Source: Tetrapyrgos nigripes
Lineage: Eukaryota > Basidiomycota > Agaricomycetes > Agaricales > Campanellaceae
NCBI GenBank assembly: GCA_013368315.1
Contig: JAACJM010000058.1
Coordinates: forward strand, 186,001-250,000
Length of the DNA stretch: 64,000 bases
Reading direction: 5' to 3'
Shown here one piece after another: positions 33,840-43,731 of the stretch (position 1 is its first letter; each line of letters opens with the position of its first letter). The notes under the pieces were generated by a model, which was given only the letters and a program-made list of their open reading frames with translations, was not told the DNA's origin and did not search any database. The translations under genes and the position numbers were made by a program.

Positions 33840-36800
33840 AATGGGTGTCTGTTCCTGCCACGGCGCGAACACCCCTGAATACCCATATGCTCTCTTGTTC
33901 CTCATACGATTCTATTCCCTCATGTACCATATCCAGTATTCCCAAAATAGAATCTTGTGCTTCTCACTTCCGTATACATGTGAAACTCTGAGGAAGACAA
34001 AATGAGGCAGTGGTAGTGGTGATGGTTGACAGCGGAGCTACAGGACTGTTCCTGGGACAGTCATTTGTAAAGCAGCACCAAATCCAAACCTATCCCCTCT
34101 GTAAACCCCTAGATGTCTACAACATTGATGGGACCCTTAACTGAGCAGGGCATATAGATCGGTTCTGTCAGCTAGCTATGACAGCAGATGGACAGGAGGC
34201 ATGGCTAGATTTTCTGGTTACGGACTTAGGTGGAGAAGATGTCATCCTGGGTCTTCCCTGGCTGTGTAAGATGAACCCACAGATTGACTGGACAGGCGGC
34301 TGGCTGCAAATCCCTGTAGCACTGCTCCCATCAGTGGAAGAGGTCCCCAATCAAGATCAGTTCGTTGCTACCAATTTTGGACCAACCCCAAGGGGAAATG
34401 TCATCCTGGAAGGTGCAGAATCTGAACCAACCCAGTCGATTCCTCAGGGAACACATGCACCCATAGACCAACCCCCAGATCTGGCAACAGAAGAGGAGGA
34501 GGAGGAACCCCAAGTTTATCACATTCATGCTAATTGGGCTACAAGGTGCTCCTGGAAGAAAGCAGGGATCCTTGCTGACACTAGAGAAGAAGTCTGGTGT
34601 GCTCAGCAGCTGGCTGAAGAGGCAAACCAGATGAAACTGAAACAGTCGTTTGAGGAGATAGTCCCTCCTCAATATCGGGATTATTCTCAGGTTTTCTCCA
34701 AAGCTGAGTCAGAACGCCTCCCTGCACACAAACCCTGGGATCATGCTATTGAACTGGTATCTGGAGCACCCGCTACCCTACGAACCAAGATCTACCCGAT
34801 GTCCATCAATGAACAGCAGGAACTCAATCAATTCCTTGACAAAAATGTCCGCAAGGGATATATCTGACCCTTCAAATCCCCCCTGTCCTCTCTAGTCTTC
34901 TTTGTGAAGAAGAAAGATGGGAAACTTCAGTTTGTTCAGGATTACCGACGCCTAAACAAGTACACTATTAAGAACCGCTACCCTCTTCCCCTCATTGCCA
35001 ACATAGTCAGCCGCCTTCAAGGTGCCAAGTACTTCACCAAGTTTGACATACGTTGGGGTTACAATAATGTCCAGATCAAACAGGGGGATGAGTGGAAGGC
35101 AGTGTTTGCAACCAACCGAGGACTTTTTGAACCTACTGTCATGTTCTTCGGATTGACAAACTCGCCAGCTACTTTCCAAGGCCTCATGAACTCCATCTTC
35201 TCAGACTTTATCGCAGCAGGCAAGGTAGCAGTTTATCTGGATGACATCCTGATCTTCAGTGGGACTGGAAGAACACTGAGAAGTGGTTCGGGAAGTGCTA
35301 GCCAGGTTGAAAAGGAAGGATCTGTATCTGAGGCCAGAGAAATGTGAGTTTGAATGAGAAGAGATAGAATATCTGGGGCTGATTATCTGGGAGGGGCAAG
35401 TTTGCATGGACCCGGTGAAGGTGGCAGCAGTACAGCACTGGCCAATTCCCTGCAATGTCTTGGGTTTTGCAAATTTCTACCGACGATTCATAGAGAACTT
35501 TGCTAAAACTGCTTGGCCTCTGAACGACCTCACTCGTAAAGACATCTTGTTTAATTGGGGAACTCACCAACAGGAAGCCTTTGACTCCCTTCGAACAGCC
35601 TTCACATCTGCGCCCATTCTTACACTCTGGTCACCAGATCGTCCTACCCGAGTTGAAGTAGACGCTTCAGGCTTCGCAACAGGGGGAGCTCTAATGCAGA
35701 TGTTGGAAGATGGTCTTTGGCACCCAGTAGCATTCCGTTCAGCATCCATGCAGTCAGCTGAATGCAATTACGAAATCTATGACTGAGAGATGCTGGCTAT
35801 TATTGAGGCACTGAAAGATTGGCAGAGTTATCTGGAAGGACTACCACAGCCCTTTGAAATTATCACAGATCACTCCAATCTAGAGTTCTGGCGAACAGCA
35901 CAGGATCTTAGTTGATGACAAGCAAGATGGGCCCTGTGGCTATCACACTTTGACTTTCGACTAATCCATTGCCCAGGCAAAGCGAATACCCAAGCAGATG
36001 CCCTCTCCCGCCTCTCCTCCCACCAAGTAACAGACTGGGAAGACAATCTGGAAACAACAGTACTCAAACCAGAACACTTTGTAAGGCTTGCCGCTACCAC
36101 ACTGGCCAACCCCCTAGAGGAACGAATTTGTCAGGCACTGGGAAGAGAAGTGGAGGTGTTAAAAGGACTAGAGCAGCTGAAGAAGGAAGGATTGCAACGA
36201 CTGGCCAATGGTTTACCTGAATGGGAAGAGGATAATGGATTGGTATACCACAAGGGGTGAGTCTACATCCCCCAAAATGAAGAGCTGCAGAAGGCAATAG
36301 TAGAACAGTGCCATGACAAACCATCAGCAGGATATCCAGGGCTACATGGAACACTCGATTTGGTAACCTCGCACTTCTGGTGGCCCACCATTCGCTCTTT
36401 TGTAGAGAAGTATGTGGAGGGATGTGATAAATGCACCAGGAAGGAGGTGCAATGTCATCTGCGAGCAGTAATCCAACCTTTGGACGTACCCTTAGGACAC
36501 TGGGAAGAAGTTGGAGTCGACCTCATTACACAGCTACCATCCTCACAAGGCTATGATGCAATCCTGGTCTGCACTGACCATACCCTTCCCTGCACCTCTA
36601 ATATTACTGCTACTGAAGTTGCTGACCTATACTACTGAGAAATCTTCCACCTTCACGGCCTCCTACTTCACTTTGTATCAGATCGTGGTCCACAGTTTGC
36701 AGCGCAAACCATGCGTTCTCTGTTAGACCGACTCAGGATCAAGTCAAGCCTTTCCTCAGGCTACCGACCCCAGATGAATGGACAGACAGAATGAGCCAAC

Positions 36801-37554
36801 CAGGAAGTGGAGAAATATCTGTGCCTCTACACCAACTACAGACAGGACGATTGGGTGGAGCACCTTCCTATGGCCGAGTTTGTTCTGAACTCCCACACAC
36901 ACTCTGCACAGGGCATGGCACCTTGAGGTGACTTATGGCTACCTTCCTCTATTCAACATACCAGTAGGCTGGTGCACAGGCATCCCAAATGTAGAAGACC
37001 ATCTCGAAATCCTAAGACAGGTTTGAAGAGATGCAGGATCAGCACTGCATCTGGCTAAGTGCCGGATGAAGGAAGGATATGAAAGAGGGAAATGGAAAGG
37101 ACATCAGTTCAAGGTCGGGGATCATGTCTGGCTGAGTGCAGAAGACATCAACTTGAAACTTTCAAGCGACAAGTTGGGGGATCAGCAACTGGGACCATAC
37201 GAGATTGTAGAGAAAATTGGAGATTTGGACTATCAGTTAGACCTCCCTGAAACTCTTAATCGCCTGCACCAAGTATTACATGTCGATAAACTCTACCTCT
37301 ACCAGGGTAATCTAGTGAACAGACTCTTACCTGAGGAACCAGAGCCAGTATACCTTGAGGGGGAGGATGAGCCCAAGTATGAAGTGGACACCCTTCTGGA
37401 TAGCAGGATACAATGGAGGCAACTGGAATACCTTGTCAAGTGGAAAGGATACAACGATGGTCACAACTCATGGGAGCCAGTTGCAAATCTCAAAAATGCG
37501 AAGCATAAGATCACAGCATTCCACAAGAAACACCCAGAGGCAACAAAGACTTAA
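33839..37554 (+). pseudogene. pol: pol polyprotein of the Gypsy element (protease, RT, RNase H, integrase, chromodomain)
   Basis: Domains in order: retropepsin MVDSGATGLFLG (34022-34057); reverse transcriptase with [33 protein letters not shown] and the YLDD catalytic box (about 35235); RNase H with VEVDASGFATGGAL and TDHSNLEFW; integrase with an HHCC-type zinc finger (TSHFWWPT..CDKC), VGVDLITQLPSS, FVSDRGPQF and NGQTE; and a chromodomain LEYLVKWKGYNDGHNSWEP near 37422-37480. Stops at 33989, 34142, 34865, 35277, 35355, 35784, 35913, 36258, 36636, 36792 and 37024 are all TGA. Frameshifts occur near 35265 and 36925. The true end is TAA at 37552. The chromodomain targets integration to marked chromatin in this group. 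The copy is inactive. Confidence 0.95.
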
Positions 37555-37578
37555 GATTCATTGAGGATGATGAAGTGT

Positions 37579-37588
37579 AGGAGGGGGG
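37579..37588 (+). other. polypurine tract
   Basis: AGGAGGGGGG three bases before the 3' LTR is the expected primer site for plus-strand DNA synthesis. Confidence 0.7.
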
Positions 37589-37591
37589 TAA

Positions 37592-38339
37592 TGTCATGAC
37601 ATCTATATTTGGTACTATTTATTTCTTCTTATCTCCATATCCTCGGATCTTTACACCATTTGACTCCAGTTCCACATGCTACGCACCGGACCTTTCATTT
37701 CTCTGATACAGTTTTGATACAGCTTCTTGACAGCTTCCTTTACAGCTTCTTTTACAGCTTTCTTTACAGCTTTACTTTTACATATATAAACCCTGCCCTG
37801 ACACCTGGTTCCCTATCTTGACTGTAAGGGGACAGTTTCCTTTTTCCTTCCCTTCCATTGACTTTCATTGACTTGTTTACCCTGGTTTCATCGTTTCATC
37901 ATCCATCATTCATTGTTCATCATTTTGATCTTTCATCATTCCACCTTTCTATTACTTCGTTTCAACTGTACAGTTTTGCAGATCTTTTCCCAGGCCTTCA
38001 TACGAGTATATATACCCCTTCCCTGCAGGCGAGTATCCTTGAGTTTCTCTCTTTGGATCTCCTCCTGCAGGTGCGTTGTATGTCAGCCTTGTATCTTCTA
38101 GTTCTGATTTATATATCTTTGGATCTCCTTCTGCAGTTGTTGAGTGAGTGCCTCATGTGCCAGGAGTTGCCCTTACATTGACCTCTTCGTTGTTGGGACC
38201 AGGTGTGTATTCTCCTTTTCATTACTTCTTTCACCTTTACTGATGGGCACTGTAGTTCCAGTACTTACTGCTGTCTGTTAGTCGAGTCGAGCCCGTAGCT
38301 CCTCATTATCACTATCTAAGCGCTTGCCTCTTTGTGACA
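37592..38339 (+). repeat. 3' LTR of the Gypsy element, interrupted
   Basis: Homologous to 31689-32076 but 748 bp long, because a 355-bp element (37823-38177) is inserted between the TATA region and the rest of the LTR. The outer parts align over their whole length with the 5' LTR. Confidence 0.95.
37823..38177. mobile_element. solo LTR nested in the 3' LTR
   Basis: Starts TGTAAGGGGACAG and ends TTGCCCTTACA, giving 8-bp terminal inverted repeats TGTAAGGG/CCCTTACA with TG...CA ends. It is flanked by the 5-bp duplication TTGAC (37818-37822 and 38178-38182), and removing it restores the LTR sequence. A GAGTATATATACCCC TATA-like box is at about 38004. Length and ends fit a solo LTR from a different LTR retrotransposon family, left by recombination. 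Confidence 0.88.
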
Positions 38340-38344
38340 GGTAT

Positions 38345-39407
38345 AGGGAGAAGGAGACGAGTTTAGCCATGTCTGCAGTACGTTTCTACATTTGTTTTTT
38401 CTGTCCTCATTCTATGTTTTTCATCTTTACCTCATTGCAAGTTTATCCAATTGACAGTCTACTTATCAACAGTCTAGTACCTTTCCCCATGTCTCCCCAT
38501 GTCTCCCCATGTCCTCCATTGTCTCTGCCTTGCAAGATCCAGGACAACACCTTGAAACATGCAATACTGGCATATATTTCTTTCCGCCTACAAGTGGCAG
38601 TGGTGAGTTTGGTTCCTGTTATTTTTTTTCATGACTCCGTTACTATGTCATTTCCATTTTCTCATCTTTACCTTTCTCTTCTCACTACAAATTCTTAGGT
38701 ATGATCTCCGCCCAGAATGGAAATCAACTCTACCATCTGCTATCACTGCTTCCACAGCCACATCTTTGTCTTGTCTACAAACACCACCTCTCTAGGTCCT
38801 GATGGTCAAACCTACTGCTCTACCTCCAAACTGGTCATCCCAATGATCAAAAGTGTCTTTGTCCTCTGGTCGGCAGAGGCTTAACAATGACAATTTGTAA
38901 TCTTTGTTTTGCTACAGCAGGATTGGAGTACGGTTTGTCCATTGGGCACAATAACACAGAAGGAAGTTATGTGTGTAGACAGGGATGTATGGAGGAGGTG
39001 CTGATGGAGGAAAATTTGTTTTATGGTGTTCAAGGGGTCCATCTCTTTGTCTCTTTTTCATTGTTTTTCATTGATACATCATCCACAGAACCTCTACAAC
39101 AACCTTACCCTTCTCTACTTTCATTCAATGATCTGGGTTACCAGCCATTCTCTCAGTGGTGCTCTCGCTCAATACTCTTGCCGCTATTCATGATCCTTCA
39201 ACCAAATTCAGGTTAACTGACTCGCGAGTCATTATAGCGAAGGGTTGGAGACATATTAGGCCCTCAGGCACAAGGACGAGAGTTTGAATACATAGCACAT
39301 GTCTTTTAGACAATCATAGACCAAGTTTGTCTCTTTTTCTTTCTTTCTCATGCCTTCTCTTACAACAAACCGCCCTACTCATTTTTTGGTCAACTATGAC
39401 AACCTGT
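38345..39407. other. no established gene
   Basis: An ATG frame at 38719-38884 (MEINSTICYHCFHSHIFVLS, 54 residues with a CxxC) is followed after its stop by another short Cys-containing stretch (LICNLCFATAGLEYG). These could be exons of a small zinc-binding protein or chance. Two CT-rich stretches (38380-38510, 38600-38690) resemble intron or UTR sequence. Confidence 0.3.
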
Positions 39408-39452
39408 GGCCTCGTATTTGCCACACGTAGCATTGGCCCACATCCCTTTCAT
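39408..39452 (+). repeat. dispersed repeat R1, 3' end
   Basis: GGCCTCGTATTTGCCACACG followed by TTGGCCCACATCCCTTTCAT matches the tails of R1 copies at 42780-42824, 53238-53284 and 57685-57730. Confidence 0.7.
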
Positions 39453-39511
39453 GAGACTATGTGGTCTAGCAGGCCATAACACACATTTTTTATAAAAGTA
39501 TATAAAAATTG

Positions 39512-39575
39512 CCTGGGCTAACCATGCAAGATGTTTTATAAAACCAATGGATCAACCATAGGCACTTTTATAAAG
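39512..39575. repeat. inverted repeat IR1, left arm
   Basis: CTAACCATGCAAGATGTTTT..CAACCATAGGCACTTTTATAA is the reverse complement, with a few mismatches, of 42962-43030 (TTTTATAAAAGTGCCTATGG, then GGTTTGCATGGTTACGCC). The arms are about 3.4 kb apart. Confidence 0.7.
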
Positions 39576-39895
39576 CACTTGGCTCATGCACGATTTTTTA
39601 AAAACACAGCATCTCCTGGACCTCTTCTCACGACCCCAGCATCACTGGTCCATCACCCATTTCCCATTTCAGAAGTGGCAATGTCATGGCAACACCAATA
39701 TCCGCTTGTTCCATGGCAAATGCCACAGGGCAGCACAGCATCTCCTCCTGTCATCAGCTCACCTCATCGCTTTTCAGTTGGGGATTTCGTCATTTGCGCT
39801 CTACATTGCTGGTGCACTCCTCTTCTCTGATATTTTAACGTGAGGCTTTTGGCTGGGTACTGCCACCTTGATATTTGATTTACAATACTTATCAA

Positions 39896-40385
39896 TTCCC
39901 ATGTATGACCAAAATTCCTTCTAAATCCTAGTACTGATCCTATTTCTCTGGGAAATAATGATTATTATACTATGCTCCGCTGATTTGCAACTTCCAGGGT
40001 AAGAAATTGTGCATTCAAGATCCAGTGCAATTTATGTTGTATGACCGGAATTCCTGTTGTACGACTGAAATTCCTTCAAAATGCCTATGCTGATGCTCTT
40101 TCCATGTGTAATGAGGATATGCTTCATAAATTTGCAATTCTGAGAGCAAGACATCGTGCACTCAAGGTCCAGTGCAATCAATGTTGTATGACTGTGTATG
40201 ACCAAAATTACTGTTGTATGATTGAAATTCGTTCAGAATCAAAATATTGGTACCATTATTTTACAATGCTTCATTCATTTCCAATGCTGAGAGCAAGAAA
40301 CAGTGCATTTAAGGTCCAGTACGAGCTGGTGTATGATCAAAATAGACCCTGTATGAGCAAAATTCCAATTCTAGGACTCTAGTGC
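39896..40385. repeat. tandem array, unit about 135-165 bp, three units and a partial
   Basis: Units start near 39902, 40035 and 40190, with a partial one near 40330. Each carries TGTATGACCAAAATTCC-like and TGTATGACTGAAATTC-like motifs, then CTGAGAGCAAGAAATCGTGC-like and AAGGTCCAGTGCAATCAATG-like sequence. Divergence between units is moderate. No protein is encoded. Confidence 0.75.
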
Positions 40386-40854
40386 TGTTCATACAGTACA
40401 TCTGGTTGATTATGTCAAGGCCTTAAGTCACTGTACATACCAAGGACTGAATACTGTCCAGTCGTCTTACCAGATAAAACACAAAGGGAGTATATGCCAT
40501 GCAAAAAGTCAAAACACCACATGGTTGTTTCATGATTCATAACAAAATGATAGGGACAGCATGAGTAAAGGGACAGAAAATTCTGAATACAACCTGCAAG
40601 ATCTCATGAGATCTACTTCAGCAAGGTTTCTGTTTGATTAATATTTGGAAATGCTTTCATTTTGATGGCTCATTATGTGCAAATGGGACCAGAACATGGC
40701 CTGTACCACACTGTGCCTCCAAGTACTTAGTACTGATTTACTATGTAGAATCATGATGCTTCTATGATCCCTATACTACATGTTGAGGTCTCATGCAATA
40801 CTGATACACCATAGAAGAGCATAACCATGCTCTGAGTGTGCAAAGGTGGGGAAT
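40386..40854. other. spacer between the array and its inverted counterpart
   Basis: No supported gene and no obvious repeat. The base composition is AT-richer than the flanks. Confidence 0.35.
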
Positions 40855-41095
40855 TTTGGTCAGAAATTGAATTTCAGTCATATGACTGATTTTTGATCAT
40901 ACACAATCAGAATTCTCCTGAGGTATGTATCTACTATTGCTGTAATTACTTTCACAGACAACAGGGACAGTCTTTTTCATGAAAGAAATTTCTGGGGACA
41001 ACCGGGGGAATCTGTAAAGAGGACACCTGAATTTCAGTCATACACTCCGAATTTTGATCATACTTGGATCATACAGAATTTCATCATGGTGCCCA
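40855..41095. repeat. inverted counterpart of the 39.9-kb array
   Basis: GGAATTTTGGTCAGAAATTG, GAATTTCAGTCATATGAC, TTTTTGATCATACAC and CCGAATTTTGATCATACTTG are the reverse complements of the TGTATGACCAAAATTCC and TGTATGACTGAAATTC motifs in the array. Together the two blocks could be the sub-terminal regions of one non-autonomous DNA element spanning about 39.9-41.1 kb. Confidence 0.6.
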
Positions 41096-42329
41096 CTGTG
41101 GTTCAGATTATTGGGGAAGTAGGACCTTACAATGACCTTAGCCCAAGTAAATCTCCTCTAAAAAATCATGTAGTAGAAAACAAGATGGACCATATAGCAA
41201 ATGTGTAACACGTTTGAACTTCACACTGTCAAGGTTGTCGGTACACTCAATAACCACCCAAGTCACACAATACGAAAAAGCCGGTTACAAGAGAATCGAT
41301 TGGTCAAGGGAAATAGAGAGATAGAGAGGTAGAGAGAAAGTAGGCTGACTAGGCTCTACACTGCGTAGTAAAAGTACGGAGCGGAGACGAAGTGAACGAA
41401 CTAAGGAATAGGTTACAAAGATCACAGGTATATAAGTAAAATATGAACAGATGGGAAAGAGTAGGTAATAATAGACGGTAGCATGTGGAAATGTCAAGGG
41501 TGAGAGAGTAAAGAGTGAAATATGGATAGATGAAGGTACTGGATCATAAGGAATGATTGACAGTGAGAATGTCCATGGAGATAGGAAGTGGAGGAGATAA
41601 GAGTGTGAGTCATAGATCTGTAGAGATGGTAACTATAGACAATGATGGGAAATGGTTGATGTTTATGGGGTTAAAAGGTAAATAAAGTGGGAAATAGGTA
41701 GTAAAGGGAAAAGAATAGAAAGGGAATGAATAGGCAGGGAGTGATTCATGACACACACATGTCGACATGCCAAGGCCCAACATTCACATGATGCTGACGC
41801 ATGGTGTGGACACATCATGGTTCCCCATCAGTTTCCCATCAACACTGCTCCTTCTTCTACTCTCTGCTCTCCACCTTTCCCTTCTCTCAATCTTTCTGTC
41901 AGACTTGGACTCCTTACTCAAGAGTCAAAAGTGTTCCACACCCAGCTCTGCAGTCAGCCCTGGCACATGACTCCACTCTCATTCTCTGACAATTTACAAA
42001 AAAATACGCAGCGGCCCACATCCCAGTTTGGAATATGAGGTGAAACTTTGGTCTAGTGGTGATGTTGAAGGTCTTAGTTTGTTTGCAGAGTGTGCAGAGG
42101 AGCATAAAGTGTATGCTGAGTATCAATGTGATGTGTGTGTGAGACTGAGGACAATGGACAATTGTACATGTAGGACTAGGTGGGAGAAGCTGCCTGCCAA
42201 TTTCCTCACTGGTGAAAGCGCTATTAAATTGGAAGATAAGACATTTGCATTTGTACAGTTTACGGTGTAGTTACAAGACGATAATGTACTGTAATTTAAG
42301 TAAGAACGCGCAATGTATTGTGGATTGCA
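41096..42329. other. no gene seen
   Basis: The purine-rich block 41300-41740 (GAGAGATAGAGAGGTAGAGA and similar) gives no supported gene. The frame at 42028-42270 lacks an ATG start and has no motif I know, although it is Cys-containing (YQCDVCVRLRTMDNCTCRTR). Confidence 0.35.
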
Positions 42330-42430
42330 ATTACAAGGCTGAATGAAATGAGGTTGAGTTTATTACACTCGACTTCTGCTTGTGGCTATGCTTAAATGGT
42401 CCCATCTATCTGTCTGATAAACAGGTTTAG
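42330..42430 (+). repeat. dispersed repeat R1, copy b (head)
   Basis: ATTACAAGGCTGAATGAAAT, then GAGTTTATTACACTCGACTT and GCTTGTGGCTATG. It diverges after about 100 bp. It is directly followed, at 42559, by another R1 copy. Confidence 0.75.
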
Positions 42431-42558
42431 ACCAGAGTGATCCATGGGGCTATGTTTCTAGCTTTGTCCTGGTGTGATCCGATGGAAAGAAATATTAGTT
42501 CTGACGCAACAGGTGGCCGTGCCTACTGCTGGCAAATTCTGTTTGCGCCACGCGATGT

Positions 42559-42824
42559 ATTACAAGGCCAAATAAAATGAAGACAAGTTTTCTACACTCA
42601 GTTTCTGCATGTGGCTACGTTTAAAGCCTCCTCCATCTGTCTTTTTCCGTCACTTGCCCCTATTATTAAGCTCCGGGCTGCAACTCTCACTGCCTTTTTT
42701 CATCCTCTTCGCAAGTTAGAAAACCTACATGATTTATTTTTATTTTCATTTCTTGTATTTTCAACATTACCTTCTGGCCTCGTACTTGCCATGCCTGGGT
42801 GCTGGCCCACAACTCTTTCATTTT
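42559..42824 (+). repeat. dispersed repeat R1, copy c (complete)
   Basis: Head ATTACAAGGCCAAATAAAAT; middle GTGGCTACGTTTAAAGCCTC and TCCGTCACTTGCCCCTATTA, also found in copy 52990-53284; tail CTCGTACTTGCCATGCCTGG with GCTGGCCCACAACTCTTTCA. About 265 bp. Confidence 0.8.
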
Positions 42825-42961
42825 GGAGTAAGAACGCAACACATGGACCTTGGTCCAGAGTCGTGGACCTCACTGGTACATGGCCTGATTCTCCCTGAGA
42901 CCTTGAGGCCTGAGCGTTGTGTACTAGTTGTGTACTATGGATAGCTCTGGTTATTTTGGCA

Positions 42962-43030
42962 GTAAGTTTTATAAAAGTGCCTATGGTTGAACCACAGCTT
43001 TTATAAAATGGTTTGCATGGTTACGCCATG
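42962..43030. repeat. inverted repeat IR1, right arm
   Basis: Reverse complement of 39512-39575. The shared core is TTTTATAAAAGTGCCTATGG. Confidence 0.7.
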
Positions 43031-43261
43031 GATTTCATAAAGCCCCCGTGTCATGGGGTGAGCAACAGTCATCATCGCTGCCTTGCCACCAGCTCCTGAC
43101 TTTTCCAAGCCCATATGAGCCATCTTGGGAACGTCAACGACGTTAACGTCCATCAAGCTTCCTTCCTTCCTTTTCAAATGAGCAATAACTGCCCTGGCAC
43201 ATCTGAGTCACAAAGTCCAACACTAGTCGATTATCAAGAAAAACTGTTGTTAGACTACCTC

Positions 43262-43549
43262 AATTCATCATTGGCATAGGCATAGGCTGAGGGGAAGAGG
43301 AAGATCCCAAGTTGAGATAAGCCCCTACATCGACAGTCTCTCTACACCTCGCAAAGACATTCCTCATAAACTGTGTGTGAAGAGACGTCGCAGGGCGACC
43401 AGGAGCAGTACCTTTCACTCCTTCACTTGATGTATTAGACTTGAATAATGTGTCAAAGGGGTCATGAGCCACCTGAGTAGCCACAGCAGGTGTATTGGGG
43501 TTATTCGTCTCAGCAGGGGTATTAGGTAGTCTCGTGAAACCAGACTGAC
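43262..43549 (-). pseudogene. C-terminal coding fragment cut by the hAT insertion (unknown protein)
   Basis: A minus-strand frame ends at 43262 with SSSSPQPMPMPMMN and includes VAHDPFDTLFKSNTSSEGVK and FMRNVFARCRETVDVGAYLN. Upstream it runs into the hAT element at 43549. If the hAT and one target duplication are removed, the frame continues into 47261-47295 (THSGYRQSGFTRLPNTPAET) back to a CTTTAG that could be a splice acceptor. I do not recognise the family. It may be a host exon or a piece of an older transposon. Confidence 0.4.
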
Positions 43550-43731
43550 CAGTGTTGTGGTTAAGCCTTAAGCCCTAATTAACTTAAGACCTTAAATACT
43601 TAACAAAATAAGACCTAACTTCGTTGGATTCAGAGCTTAAGGGTTAATTAAGGCTTAGGATGTTCATGTGATTATATTTCCGTAAAGCAATTTTTTTTCT
43701 GGTGGACCTACACACATTGCTACTCTATATC

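Larger units (their letters stand above)
31689..38339 (+). mobile_element. Ty3/Gypsy chromovirus LTR retrotransposon (decayed, full length)
   Basis: A full-length 6.65-kb element bounded by LTRs that begin TGTCA and end TGACA, with 5-bp target duplications GGTAT at 31684-31688 and 38340-38344. The internal order is gag, retropepsin, reverse transcriptase, RNase H, integrase, chromodomain, which is Ty3/Gypsy order; the chromodomain places it among chromoviruses. Gag and pol are in different frames joined by a -1 slippery site. There are 16 internal stops, all TGA, and at least two frameshifts, so this copy cannot make its proteins. A 355-bp solo LTR of another element sits inside the 3' LTR. 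Confidence 0.97.

Noticed and set aside
31689..38339. TGA as a recoded arginine codon in this genome or element
   Set aside because: Host genes nearby (cerato-platanin, membrane protein C) use ordinary Arg codons and normal stops, and the element also has frameshifts. Decay of CGA explains the pattern more simply.
41204..42275. LTR candidate beginning TGTAACACG and ending GTTACA
   Set aside because: No matching target duplication and no second copy in the window.
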